Positions 40,839 to 49,977 of a stretch of DNA of 64,000 bases are shown one piece after another. The DNA is taken from assembly GCA_964580055.1 (NCBI GenBank), contig CAZOJI010000012.1, positions 29,802-93,801 of the forward strand, in the 5' to 3' direction. Made by a program: the position numbers and the translations under genes. Position 1 is the first letter of the stretch; every line of letters begins with the position of its first letter. Under the pieces are notes generated by a model, which saw only the letters and a list, made by a program, of their open reading frames with translations, ran no database searches and had not been told where the DNA came from. This DNA comes from JBDGYW01 sp964580055 (lineage in GTDB: Bacteria; Gemmatimonadota; Gemmatimonadetes; Gemmatimonadales; GWC2-71-9).

Positions 40839-41543
40839 ATGGGGGCATCTATGCTTCGTCAGTTGATCAGCATTTTCCGATCCTACAATCCACTCGCCAC
40901 GATGGGTGAGAACTTCGCCCAGATGCTCAAGATCGCCTACGAGACCACCATGAAGGCTGGTGAGTTCTTTTCCGGGGTCAATCTCACGCCCGAGCAACGT
41001 ACGTGGATTTACCAGCAAGACGTGCAGGTTAACAAAATGCAACGTAGGATCAGGAAGCAGGTGATCGCACATCTTTCGATAGCGGGCACTGCTCCCGACC
41101 TGCCTTACTGTCTGTTGTTGATGAGCCTGGTGAAGGATGTCGAGCGTCTCGGTGATTATGCGAAGAACCTCTCGGAAATTGCGGATCTCCGAATCACCTC
41201 GCTTCCGGATGACGAACTGCTCGCAGAGCTACTCGAGATCCGGTCGACAGTCGAGGCGGCTTTCGCGGTAACCGCCGACGTATTCGAGCGGTCAGACACA
41301 GAGCGTGCTTTGGAATTGATGCGTCAAGGTCAAGATATAGCACGGAGGTGCGACATGCTCGTCGAGCGAATAGCGCGCTCGGAACACGACGCAAAGACGG
41401 TCACGGCGCTCATTCTGGGAACCCGATACTACAAGAGGATCGGCGGGCATGTTCGCAACATCCTTTCCGGCGTGACGATGCCCCTGCACAAGCTCGATTA
41501 TTACGACGAGGATGCGTTGCGCCACGAGGAGGATTCGGACTAG
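40839..41543 (+). CDS. PhoU-domain protein
   Basis: 234 residues, nearly all helical, with the PhoU three-helix repeats (NLTPEQRTWIYQQDVQVNKMQRRIRKQVIAHL; YCLLLMSLVKDVERLGDYAKNLSEIADL; TALILGTRYYKRIGGHVRNILSGVTMPLHKLDYYDEDA). PhoU proteins modulate phosphate transport and the Pho response; here it presumably controls the adjacent Na/phosphate symporter. A second ATG at 40851, five bases after a run of G, may be the true start. Convergent with the SNF2 helicase gene, 21 bp apart. Confidence 0.9.
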   Translation: MGASMLRQLISIFRSYNPLATMGENFAQMLKIAYETTMKAGEFFSGVNLTPEQRTWIYQQDVQVNKMQRRIRKQVIAHLSIAGTAPDLPYCLLLMSLVKDVERLGDYAKNLSEIADLRITSLPDDELLAELLEIRSTVEAAFAVTADVFERSDTERALELMRQGQDIARRCDMLVERIARSEHDAKTVTALILGTRYYKRIGGHVRNILSGVTMPLHKLDYYDEDALRHEEDSD

Positions 41544-41564
41544 CCCCCCGCCCTCATCCGACCG

Positions 41565-43913
41565 TTAGTGGGTGGTCCCGTCGCCGAACAGCGCGGCAAC
41601 GATCTCGAACGTAGGAGCAGCACTACCTGCCCGAGGTTGATCTTCCAGCCAGCTGGCGAGCGACCGGCGCGAGACCTTTGCCGAGAGCACGTCCTCCAGA
41701 GAGCGCTCAGCGCCGATGGTCAATCCCTGTCTCAGCCGTTTCAGTACCTCATCGAGTGCCGAAAGCAAGCCCTGTTCGCGGCGCCTGCCCGCCACATAGG
41801 CTCGCTTCAGAACGTTGCGAGCCAGCCGCCGCGACGTCGGGCTCATCTCACCAAGATCGGCGGTCGCCAGTCGCTCTCGCACGGTTTCCAAGAGCTGTTG
41901 AACGAGCGATTGCGGCGGTACCGCGTCGCTTATTGTTGCTTTGAGGAGCCGGCGCAAAACCCTGTGAATGCCGGCGACGTCCGTGACCACGCCTCTTCCG
42001 TTGCCTTCGAGAGCAATCAGCTCCGGCACCCTGGTTTCGCCGCGCATCCATCGAATGGCGACTACCGCGCTCCCAGGTCCGCGCACAACCGTGAAGCGGG
42101 GACCGCTCTGGCCGGATGTCGCGGAGAATCTGCCTAAACGCTCTCTTTCGGTCAGCACCTCGTTCACGATTCGGGCGCGCCCCACTGTGCTCGTCGTTGG
42201 CACGTTGAGGCCTATCTGGTCGCGGACCTTGCCGGAGATCCGCGCTTCCAGGCAGAGGCGTTCGTCCAGCGCTCGCGGGTGCGCGAACCAGAAGACGTCG
42301 GATTTGCGAAACTCCGAGCCCAGCCGCGCAATCCTTCCCACCCGTTGCTCCAATCTCAGGGGCGTCCAAGGCAGATCGTAGTGCACGACCGCGTCGGCGT
42401 CCTGGAGGTCCAGGCCCTCGCTCGCCAAGTCAGTCGCGACCAGCGTCGCTACGCGCATTGAACTGCGAGGATCGGGTTCGCCACGTGCCTTGGGGGCGAA
42501 CAGGGACAACGCCTCGTCGACGGAAATCTTGCCAGAAGCGATCCAGGCGTTTCCGGCTCCCACCACCGCTACCTCCCGCCACTCGAGAAAACGTGCCAGA
42601 GCGAGTGCTGTCGCCACAGCGGTAGTAAACACCAGTGTCTTACGCTCGACCCTCGCGGTGAGAACGCGGCCGAGTGCAACCGTTTTGGGGGATCTACCGT
42701 TGCTGCTGGAAACAATCCGTAGGATGGTCAGCAACCTGTCTCGTTCGGCCTCGAGAGTGGCACGATGCAGTGCCCTGGCGGGAAGCGGTTCCCCGATATC
42801 GCCAAGCGCGAGCTGGAGATCCTCGTCGGAGGTGAAGATGCGGCGGGCATATGAACGCGACAGCGCCTGCCCGTGCAATTTCGAATGGAGGGCGCGGTCC
42901 ACATATGCGAGGTGCCGTTTGACGGTTTCGCGAAAGGCAGCGGCTGACGAAGCGAGGCGGAACAGCATATGCATTCGCAACAGAGCACAGTCGCCGGAGT
43001 GAAGGGCACCGGGGAACTCGAGCAGGTCGACGATATCGAGTACCGATCTCATCGTCTCTCGCTGCATAGAGCAAGCGCGGATCACGCATCCGTCTCTGAC
43101 CTGGGGGATAGCCTCTGCGAGGCTTTCGACTGATTCCGCGGAGCGAGCGACTACGGCCACAGAGACCGCACGCGTCAACAACCCGTAGTCGCGTTTCGCA
43201 AGAGTGTGAGTCATCGACGCCATGCCCAGTAGTGCGAAGCTGCTGTCCGAAGCGAACAGCCGCAGCAGATGAACCATGTCGGATGGGAGGTTTACGACCG
43301 GTGTGGCGGTCAGCAGCAGCAATCGGGACTGCTTGACTGCGCGTGCCAATCTGTCGTAACGCCGCGTCTTCGGATTCCGAAACCGGTGGGCTTCATCGAC
43401 CACTATCAGGTCCCCCACGGGGACTCGTGCCCCCCTACTCAGGCCCTCGTGCGTGACGATTCTTGTGGCTAGCCCGACTCGAGCGCCCACGCGGCCCCAT
43501 TGGGATGCCAGCGCAGCGGGCACCACCGCGGTCGTTCTCGGGTAACGGCTGGCTACCGCCAGCGCGACATAGGTCTTACCCAGGCCGACAGCATCGGCGA
43601 GCAGCGCACCACGGAAGCACTCCAAACTCGCCGCGATTCGGCGTGCGGCGCTGATTTGATGCGGCAACAGCCAATCGGGCGGACGCCAACCGTGGCCGAC
43701 AGGTCCGAGGGCAGCGTTGCGGAGATCCGCCTCGGTCGCAGCGACATCGTGTCGCGCTCCGAGCTCGAGCTTCCAGTGCAGCGGCTCGCGAACGACACGC
43801 AGATCTTCAGCTAGAATTTTCGGCCAAGAGTTTGAGTGCTTGCCGGGTACGCTTTGATAGACCGAGGGTGTGGGCGACGGCGTCGTCCAGTTCTTGGTTG
43901 TCGAAGTTTTCAT
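41565..43913 (-). CDS. SNF2-family helicase associated with an adenine methylase
   Basis: 782 residues. LLPHQISAARRI and ADAVGLGKTYVAL (Walker A, near residue 108), IVVDEAHRFRNPKTRR (DEAH, near 173), LLLTATPV, and in the second RecA domain LVATDLASEGLDLQDADAVVHYDLPWTPLRLEQRVGRIARLG make a complete SNF2/SF2 motor. The last 200 residues are helical and unrecognised; no nuclease motif is evident. The only standard start gives a 107-bp overlap with the methylase gene; no ATG, GTG or TTG occurs between the methylase stop and the conserved core. It is the second gene of a two-gene module, probably translocating on DNA for restriction. Confidence 0.88.
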   Translation of the reverse strand: MKTSTTKNWTTPSPTPSVYQSVPGKHSNSWPKILAEDLRVVREPLHWKLELGARHDVAATEADLRNAALGPVGHGWRPPDWLLPHQISAARRIAASLECFRGALLADAVGLGKTYVALAVASRYPRTTAVVPAALASQWGRVGARVGLATRIVTHEGLSRGARVPVGDLIVVDEAHRFRNPKTRRYDRLARAVKQSRLLLLTATPVVNLPSDMVHLLRLFASDSSFALLGMASMTHTLAKRDYGLLTRAVSVAVVARSAESVESLAEAIPQVRDGCVIRACSMQRETMRSVLDIVDLLEFPGALHSGDCALLRMHMLFRLASSAAAFRETVKRHLAYVDRALHSKLHGQALSRSYARRIFTSDEDLQLALGDIGEPLPARALHRATLEAERDRLLTILRIVSSSNGRSPKTVALGRVLTARVERKTLVFTTAVATALALARFLEWREVAVVGAGNAWIASGKISVDEALSLFAPKARGEPDPRSSMRVATLVATDLASEGLDLQDADAVVHYDLPWTPLRLEQRVGRIARLGSEFRKSDVFWFAHPRALDERLCLEARISGKVRDQIGLNVPTTSTVGRARIVNEVLTERERLGRFSATSGQSGPRFTVVRGPGSAVVAIRWMRGETRVPELIALEGNGRGVVTDVAGIHRVLRRLLKATISDAVPPQSLVQQLLETVRERLATADLGEMSPTSRRLARNVLKRAYVAGRRREQGLLSALDEVLKRLRQGLTIGAERSLEDVLSAKVSRRSLASWLEDQPRAGSAAPTFEIVAALFGDGTTH

Positions 43914-46881
43914 CTTGGTGGATTCGGTTGCTAAGTTGAGCTAACTCTGCGCGCGCGTCCCCAGGCAGCGGCACCGGGAGGTGCCGGGCCGCGCGCGCAT
44001 TGATGCGGCGGTATCCGCCGCTCGCCTCGTCCGTTCCTGCCATGAAGAACGCGGCAGCCCAGGTGGAGTTCATGACCGCTGCAGCCGCGAGTGCGGTCTC
44101 GCGATCATCCGTAGCCGAGACGTAGCAGGTATTCATTGGGATGGCCGCGGGTGACTGCGTTTCATTCAAGGCCACAGCGCGCGGACGCCGTGAAATATCC
44201 GGCCAGACCAGGCGATGATCACCGAGGGTGCAACGGGTGCGGAACACGCACCAGGCCGGCTCGGAGCGGTAGTCGCTGCGTCCCCGAAGTGCCTCGGCGC
44301 ACTGCTCGAAATAGCGTGCGCTGTGTTTCGGTATTCGAGTGAGCGGAGCGCCGTCGGCGGCGTGACACCAGACCAGGACTTTGGTTGGGCGGATCGCGAA
44401 TCTGCGTACATCGCGACCGCGCAACGCTACTCGAAGAAGGGATGTTTCGATGAGGAATCTGCCCTGCTTCAGCTCGACTACCGATACTGACTCGTTGCCA
44501 TCCACTACCCTACCCAGGAAGTGCCGGTCGGCTCCCGTCTTGACGCCGAGCATCGGCGGTGCGGCCTCACCCAGAGGCGTTCCGGCCTCGCGGAACTCCT
44601 CTAGCGCGTCACGGGTGTCCGACGGCAGCAATATCCATGGGCCGGGTATGTCGAGGGACCGCTGGTCGAGCGTAGCATTGCCGCCGAATCCGATCCTCAC
44701 TCTGTGATTGCGGTGTGCACGCTGCTTCTTCACCACCACCGCGAGAGGGTACGTCGTCGCACCGAAGCTACTGGCCTCGCGGGCCGACACCCGGTGCACG
44801 TATTGAATCGATGTCTCGCGCACGACTCCACGCCTGACCGTTTCGGCGTACGCAGCCGAGGTGACTTTGCTTGGCAGCAAGAGGCCCACTGCTCCGCCAG
44901 ATCTGGTGAGTTCCAGACAGCGTTCCAGGAACGCCACCGACAGGTCCGGCAGGTGTGCGAAGCCCACCCGTCCGCTCGCCCTCCACCACCGAAAGCGCTC
45001 TCCGAGGGCGGTGCGCAGCCGTCGCGGCAAGTGCTCCGCTCGCACCCATGGAGGGTTGCCGACAACCACCGTGAACCCCCCTTCCGACAGTACGTCGGGC
45101 GTATGCACCTCGAACGAGAAGAATGGAATCTGACCTTCGTGGAGCTTTCGTCTCGACTTGTCCAGTTCGGCACGAATGTTCTCCAGAATCCTCAGCCGGT
45201 CCCGCTGCTTGGTAGAGAGACCTGCTAACCCACCGAAGAGATCTCTACTATTCTCTGCGGCGGTGAGATCGTTTGTCGCATGCACGGTGCTCTGCAACGC
45301 CGTGTTCAACAGACGCTGCGCTAACTCCAGTTCAGATCGGCGCAATCGCCGCGTTGAAGTGTCCCGGGAACTACCCCGCGCCTCGAAGAGCGCTTGTCGC
45401 GCCGAACGCACCGATTCCGTGCCACCGCGAGAAAAGAACGAGGTCGCAGGGCTGAATGAACGAGCCGCGCCGAGTGGATCGAGCAAGGTGTCACCCTGTC
45501 TGACCACGCCGTCCAGGTTTGGGAGCGGGCAGACCATGTCGATTTCGGTGGTCGGGTCGTCGGCCACTACCGAGAGCCACAGACGAAGCTCCGCCAGACG
45601 AACGGCGAACGGGTTGAGGTCGATGCCCATCAGGTTCTCTCTCAGAATCCGTTTGCGCAGTCTCAGACCGGCATTTGGTTCGGGGTCCGGTTCCAGGAGG
45701 AGCCGCATGCGCGCCAGCACGTTGAGGGCCTCCAACAGGAATGCGCCTGAGCCGACAGCGGGATCGAGTATGCGGATTTGCTCGAGCGCCGCTCGGGCAG
45801 CGCCAGCGTCCGTATGGTTTATGGTTCCACCCGCGGCGAGTCTCGTCACGACCCTTTCAGGCAGATCGTGGCGCAGCGCCGTTGCGATGGTTGCGGTCAC
45901 GACCTGCCTCACGACGGCTTCCGGGGTGTAAAAGGTCCCCGAGTCATGGCGCTCGTCCGAGTTCATCAAGCGCTCGAATACGCGCCCCAGCATGTCGGGT
46001 GCAATTGCGTCGACCTCGTCTGCCTCGCGAATTGAGAAGCGAAAGCGCTCGAACAGCCCGTCGAACACTTCCCGCCAAAGCTCATTAGGATAGACGGCTG
46101 AGCCGATGCGTCGTTCTGAAGGGTGTGGTTCGAACAGGCCTCCGTTGAGGTAAGGGATGAATCCCAATTCGCTGTTCTTGCACCGGCGTGACGGCGGTTG
46201 GTTCAGAGTTTCGAAGAACAGCGGATTCAGAATCGAGCGGTGGAAGTTGCGCCGCCGCGCCAGCGCGGTATCGAGCTGGTGTTTGAGATAATCTTTGCGC
46301 CCGTCCAGCCAGCCCTTCGATTGCACGAAATAGAGAAACAGAATTCGAGAAAGGCAGATTAGGGCAAACATCCGCCGGTCGTCGCTCGATCTGCGCCGGT
46401 CTAGCGATTCCGCCATACCCTCGAAGTTCTTCTTGAAGGAGGCGAAGAACCGCTCGCCGGCCTCTTCGCTGCTCAGCACGTCCGCCACCGCCAACGCATG
46501 AGCCAAAGTCGATGGCGAGCGATTCGGTCCAAGCCTCTCGAGTTGCTGCAACGCAAACCCGGACGGCTCGTCGAGCGAGATCAAGAGAGCCCGGCTGATA
46601 CCGGTCTGCCCGAACTTCGGTGAGGCGAGCGCCAGTGCCCGCTCCGGGTCCACCACAGCGGCAAGGGCCTGCTCCGAGCATGTCGCGAGATTCCTCGCGA
46701 GCTCGCGGACGCCGTCGAGAGCGTTTGTCTTGTCGGCAGCGATTACCTTGAACCCTCTCCATCGCGCAACCGTCAAAGCGCCGCCGGCGAACGGGAGATT
46801 GTCCGACTCGTACCCCAACTCGGAAAACAGGGAGCCTACGTCTGCTGCGGTTCGAATGGCTCGCAACTTGTCCACTAGCAT
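43807..46881 (-). CDS. Eco57I-type N6-adenine DNA methyltransferase
   Basis: 1024 residues. The S-adenosylmethionine motif is ILDPAVGSGAFLLEAL near residue 374, preceded by the SGTFYTPEAVVRQVV signature, and the catalytic motif IV is VVGNPPWVR near 609. The C-terminal 300 residues resemble target-recognition regions of type IIG and PglX-like enzymes (FLIETSLLRVALRGRDVRRF, GGYRRINARAARHLPVPLP). The N-terminal 280 residues show no certain PD-(D/E)XK site, so it may modify only. Together with the overlapping SNF2 gene it forms a defence-like pair. No drmA, drmB, drmC, pglZ or specificity gene is adjacent. Confidence 0.9.
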   Translation of the reverse strand: MLVDKLRAIRTAADVGSLFSELGYESDNLPFAGGALTVARWRGFKVIAADKTNALDGVRELARNLATCSEQALAAVVDPERALALASPKFGQTGISRALLISLDEPSGFALQQLERLGPNRSPSTLAHALAVADVLSSEEAGERFFASFKKNFEGMAESLDRRRSSDDRRMFALICLSRILFLYFVQSKGWLDGRKDYLKHQLDTALARRRNFHRSILNPLFFETLNQPPSRRCKNSELGFIPYLNGGLFEPHPSERRIGSAVYPNELWREVFDGLFERFRFSIREADEVDAIAPDMLGRVFERLMNSDERHDSGTFYTPEAVVRQVVTATIATALRHDLPERVVTRLAAGGTINHTDAGAARAALEQIRILDPAVGSGAFLLEALNVLARMRLLLEPDPEPNAGLRLRKRILRENLMGIDLNPFAVRLAELRLWLSVVADDPTTEIDMVCPLPNLDGVVRQGDTLLDPLGAARSFSPATSFFSRGGTESVRSARQALFEARGSSRDTSTRRLRRSELELAQRLLNTALQSTVHATNDLTAAENSRDLFGGLAGLSTKQRDRLRILENIRAELDKSRRKLHEGQIPFFSFEVHTPDVLSEGGFTVVVGNPPWVRAEHLPRRLRTALGERFRWWRASGRVGFAHLPDLSVAFLERCLELTRSGGAVGLLLPSKVTSAAYAETVRRGVVRETSIQYVHRVSAREASSFGATTYPLAVVVKKQRAHRNHRVRIGFGGNATLDQRSLDIPGPWILLPSDTRDALEEFREAGTPLGEAAPPMLGVKTGADRHFLGRVVDGNESVSVVELKQGRFLIETSLLRVALRGRDVRRFAIRPTKVLVWCHAADGAPLTRIPKHSARYFEQCAEALRGRSDYRSEPAWCVFRTRCTLGDHRLVWPDISRRPRAVALNETQSPAAIPMNTCYVSATDDRETALAAAAVMNSTWAAAFFMAGTDEASGGYRRINARAARHLPVPLPGDARAELAQLSNRIHQDENFDNQELDDAVAHTLGLSKRTRQALKLLAENSS

Positions 46882-46974
46882 GTACCGGCCCGGCTATTGA
46901 CGGACCTACGGTATCGTGGACGCTGGCTGGTTACTGCGTCAGAATTGCGCGCTCAGTGTCAGATTAACTCGTCG

Positions 46975-47499
46975 TCAACCGTCCAGCAGCGCTCTCACCT
47001 GGTCGAGATCTATGTCCTTGGCAATCGGTGGTGGCCAGGCATCCAGCTCGAGCTGCATTTCCAGCAGGGTGCGCTGGTTGAGTATCTGCTTGTTCAAGGC
47101 CGAATCCACGAGACCCGACTCAATGGCAGCCTGGAACTCGTCCTCGTCCAACCACACAGTCTTTCCCTCGGCAGACTGCCACAGGTCGAGGAAGAGGTCG
47201 TGCCCTATCCACGTGTTGCCGTCGAACTGAACGGGCTTGCAGAGATTCGTGTACCAGCCGGTGAACGTGCCGTCGGCCAAGTGGAACTTTCCGATGTCAT
47301 GCCATGCGTCCGGAAACACGAACCAGATCATGGGCGCCCCACTGTCCAACACTTTCACCCCTTGCACGTCCACATCCGGACCGGAGTAGCCTTCCTGAAG
47401 CAGCACCTTCACGTCCGGCCGGTCCAGCGCCAGCCGTTCTTCATAGACGGTCACGCCCTGACCCGGGCGGTGATATTCGAATTGGATGATCTCAGACAT
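46975..47499 (-). CDS. DUF402 domain protein
   Basis: 174 residues with the DUF402 fold: a central barrel (MIWFVFPDAWHDIGKFHLADGTFTGWYTNLCKPVQF), then IGHDLFLDLW and VWLDEDEFQAAIESGLVDS. Characterised relatives are metal-dependent nucleoside di/triphosphate phosphatases and FomD. The Asp/Glu residues in LFLDLW and LDEDEF are the expected metal ligands. The enzyme substrate here is not known. It lies 93 bp upstream of the methylase gene on the same strand, and a link to the defence module is possible but unproven. The 220 bp between it and the S9 peptidase gene contain only a 14-bp palindrome at 47661-47674. Confidence 0.82.
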   Translation of the reverse strand: MSEIIQFEYHRPGQGVTVYEERLALDRPDVKVLLQEGYSGPDVDVQGVKVLDSGAPMIWFVFPDAWHDIGKFHLADGTFTGWYTNLCKPVQFDGNTWIGHDLFLDLWQSAEGKTVWLDEDEFQAAIESGLVDSALNKQILNQRTLLEMQLELDAWPPPIAKDIDLDQVRALLDG

Positions 47500-47719
47500 T
47501 TGCTTTGGTTTGAAGGTAACGATGAGCCCGTCACGACACCGGGTTGCCGGGCACGGCGCAGGCGAATACTCTTAGCACAGTACCGGCGAGCAGCAGCAGC
47601 TCGGCGGCCTCCACGCCGAACCGTCCCGAAAACCTCCCCGCTGTTGTCCGTCTATTGAGCCGATCTCGAGATCGTCAAAGTATCGCCTGCCTGTCCGGCA
47701 ACTTCTGTACGTTACATCA

Positions 47720-49570
47720 TTACTCGGCTCGTCCGCCCAGGTGCTTCGCCAAAAACCTCTCTGCCGCGGCGTAGAACTCGAGGCGGTTCTCCGGCTTCGC
47801 GAAACCGTGCCCCTCGTCGGGGAAGAGCATGTATTCGTGGTCTATGCCCTTTTCTTTCATTGCGGCTACGATCTGCTCCGATTCCGACTGTTTGACCCGC
47901 GGATCGTTGGCGCCCTGAGCGATGAGCATTGGGATCCTGATATTGTCCACGTGGAACAGAGGGGAGCGCGATCTCAGGAATTCAGCCTCGGTCTCCGGAT
48001 TGCCCACCCGCTCGTGAAGCAGCCCAAGATAGGTAGTCCAGTAGGGCGGTATGGTCTCGATGAACGTAATGAGACTGCTGGGACCCACGATGTCGACGGC
48101 GCACCTGAATAGTTCGGGAGTGAACGTCGCACCTACCAGCGCGGCGTATCCGCCGTAGGAGCCACCGTAAATCGCCACACGATCGGGATCCGCGATTCCC
48201 TCCGCCACCGCCCAATTGACGGCGTCGACAAGGTCGTTGTGCATCTTGCCGCCCCATTCGCGATCGCCGGCATTGAGGAACTCTTTGCCGTAGCCGGTGG
48301 ATCCCCGGAAATTGACCTGCAATACGGCGTAGCCACGGTTCGCAAGCCATTGTGATTCGGGATCGTATCCCCACGTGTCACGGTGCCAGGGTCCCCCGTG
48401 AACGTTGAGTACCGTCGGCAGGCCTTTGCCGCTCGAGCCCTTCGGCACGTGGAGGTAACCGTAAACGGTGAGTCCGTCGCGGGCCGTAAACGAGATCGGG
48501 TTCATCGTGGCGAGCGAGTATTCGGCGAGATCGGGGCGGTTGAAGAACAGGAACGTGCCCTTTTTCTCCTCGCGGTCGTAGGCGAAATAGGAAAAGGGTC
48601 GCTCGTCCTGAGTGAACCCGACCAGCCAAACGTGGTCGTCGTCGGTACGGTTGTAAATGCCGAAATCGCCAGGGCTCAGACTCTGGATCGTTTCGATGTC
48701 CTCGGCGATGGTCTGATCGAGCACCCGGTGTTCGAGTCGCGCTTTGACGAACGAGACCATCTGCACCTCATAGGTGTCAGGATGGATCGTCACGTCTCCG
48801 ACGTCGTATTGTGGGTCCTGGGCGATGACCCGCTTGCTGCCCGTTTCGATCTCCATCTCAACCAGCGGCGCGGCGTTTGCACCGCGTGAATCGAGCAAAT
48901 ACATCGACTTGCCGTCCAGGGAGAAGCTGACGGGGCCGCTCGTGAGCGCGTCATCCGCGTCCCAGAAAACCAGCGTGCGCCATGCGTCCTCCGGTCCGTC
49001 GCGGACGAGCAACTCGAAACCGCCGTCGGGAGTGGACGCGAGGGCACCCCGTACCTGCATTTCGGCGTCTACAGCCCATCCCGCCACGTTGCCCGGGTTT
49101 CTGGCCGCCAGTTCGAGCTCCTTAGTGTTGAGATCGAGGTGATATACGTCATGCAGCCGCTCGTCCTCCTTGTTCATGCCAACCAGAAGCTCAGAAGGGT
49201 GGCGTTTGTCGTGGTGGATGATCTGCACCTGCACTCCGTCGTACGGGGTCAGGTCGGTCTCTTCCCCACTTTCCAGGTTGACGCTGAATAACCGCCAGTT
49301 CTCGTCACCTCCCACGTCCTGCAAGTACATGATGTGCAGGCTGTCGTGAGCCCAGAAGTGGACCCGAATGCCGCGGTCGGTGTCGTGCGTGACCGGTCGA
49401 AAGTCGTCCCTGCCGACGGTTCCTACCCAGACATTGAGCACGTCCTCGACTGGCGCGAGGTACGCCATCCTAGTGCCGTCGGGCGAGATGAGAGGAGTCG
49501 CTCTTTCGGGATTGCCGAACAGGACTTCACGCGGGATCAGGGGCACTTCGGACATTTCTGGAGTAGTCAT
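47720..49570 (-). CDS. S9 family peptidase (prolyl oligopeptidase / acylaminoacyl peptidase type)
   Basis: 616 residues. The N-terminal 340 residues form a seven-bladed propeller-like region (SPDGTRMAYLAP, VHFWAHDSLHIMYLQD, SLDGKSMYLLDSRG). The C-terminal alpha/beta-hydrolase has the nucleophile elbow GGSYGGYAALVG near residue 467, the Asp in QGANDPRVKQSE and the His in PDEGHGFAKPENR. There is no signal peptide, so it is likely cytoplasmic and trims short peptides. The tandem amino-acid symporters upstream on the same strand make peptide or amino-acid use a reasonable setting. Confidence 0.93.
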   Translation of the reverse strand: MTTPEMSEVPLIPREVLFGNPERATPLISPDGTRMAYLAPVEDVLNVWVGTVGRDDFRPVTHDTDRGIRVHFWAHDSLHIMYLQDVGGDENWRLFSVNLESGEETDLTPYDGVQVQIIHHDKRHPSELLVGMNKEDERLHDVYHLDLNTKELELAARNPGNVAGWAVDAEMQVRGALASTPDGGFELLVRDGPEDAWRTLVFWDADDALTSGPVSFSLDGKSMYLLDSRGANAAPLVEMEIETGSKRVIAQDPQYDVGDVTIHPDTYEVQMVSFVKARLEHRVLDQTIAEDIETIQSLSPGDFGIYNRTDDDHVWLVGFTQDERPFSYFAYDREEKKGTFLFFNRPDLAEYSLATMNPISFTARDGLTVYGYLHVPKGSSGKGLPTVLNVHGGPWHRDTWGYDPESQWLANRGYAVLQVNFRGSTGYGKEFLNAGDREWGGKMHNDLVDAVNWAVAEGIADPDRVAIYGGSYGGYAALVGATFTPELFRCAVDIVGPSSLITFIETIPPYWTTYLGLLHERVGNPETEAEFLRSRSPLFHVDNIRIPMLIAQGANDPRVKQSESEQIVAAMKEKGIDHEYMLFPDEGHGFAKPENRLEFYAAAERFLAKHLGGRAE

Positions 49571-49593
49571 GATTTCACTCTGGGATGGTTCGG

Positions 49594-49977
49594 TTACTTG
49601 ATGGGTTTGTCCCGATGCTTGCGTCGCCGGGTGAAGTATACAGCGTAGGCAAAGCCGTTGATAACGATCACGAAGCCGCCAAGGACAATCTGTGTTCCGA
49701 CTGTCAGGCCGGGAGGATACATGACCGGAACCAGATAGTGCTCGATGAATCCGCCCTCATATCCGGCACCTCCCGCCATCCGGCGCAGACCATTCTCCCA
49801 GGGTGTCAGTGGGCACACCCAACCCGCGAACTCGATGAGCACTCCCCAGACGGCTGCCGGAACGTGTAACCAAACAAGGTTGCGCCAGCGCCACGCCAGG
49901 AAGCCGCCTCCAACCACAAAAAGAATGAAACCGAGGTGTACGAGAACGAGCGCGTCAGCCGCCAGGCGGTACAGCAT
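49594..49977 (-). CDS. DUF2784 membrane protein
   Basis: 127 residues with three to four hydrophobic segments. The opening MLYRLAADALVLVHLGFILFVVGGG, then WLHVPAAVWGVLIEFAGWVCPLTPWEN and GFIEHYLVPVMYPPG, are characteristic of DUF2784, an inner-membrane family of unknown function. A basic tail closes it. Its start overlaps the end of the upstream symporter by 23 bp. Confidence 0.85.
   Translation of the reverse strand: MLYRLAADALVLVHLGFILFVVGGGFLAWRWRNLVWLHVPAAVWGVLIEFAGWVCPLTPWENGLRRMAGGAGYEGGFIEHYLVPVMYPPGLTVGTQIVLGGFVIVINGFAYAVYFTRRRKHRDKPIK

Noticed and set aside
41565..46881. A full DISARM or BREX system
   Set aside because: drmA, drmB and drmC as well as pglZ, brxC and brxL are absent on both sides; the flanks are PhoU and DUF402 genes.
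47661..47674. Palindrome CGATCTCGAGATCG as an operator upstream of the DUF402 gene
   Set aside because: It is perfect but single, 160 bp from the nearest start and surrounded by no recognisable promoter; it could be chance.
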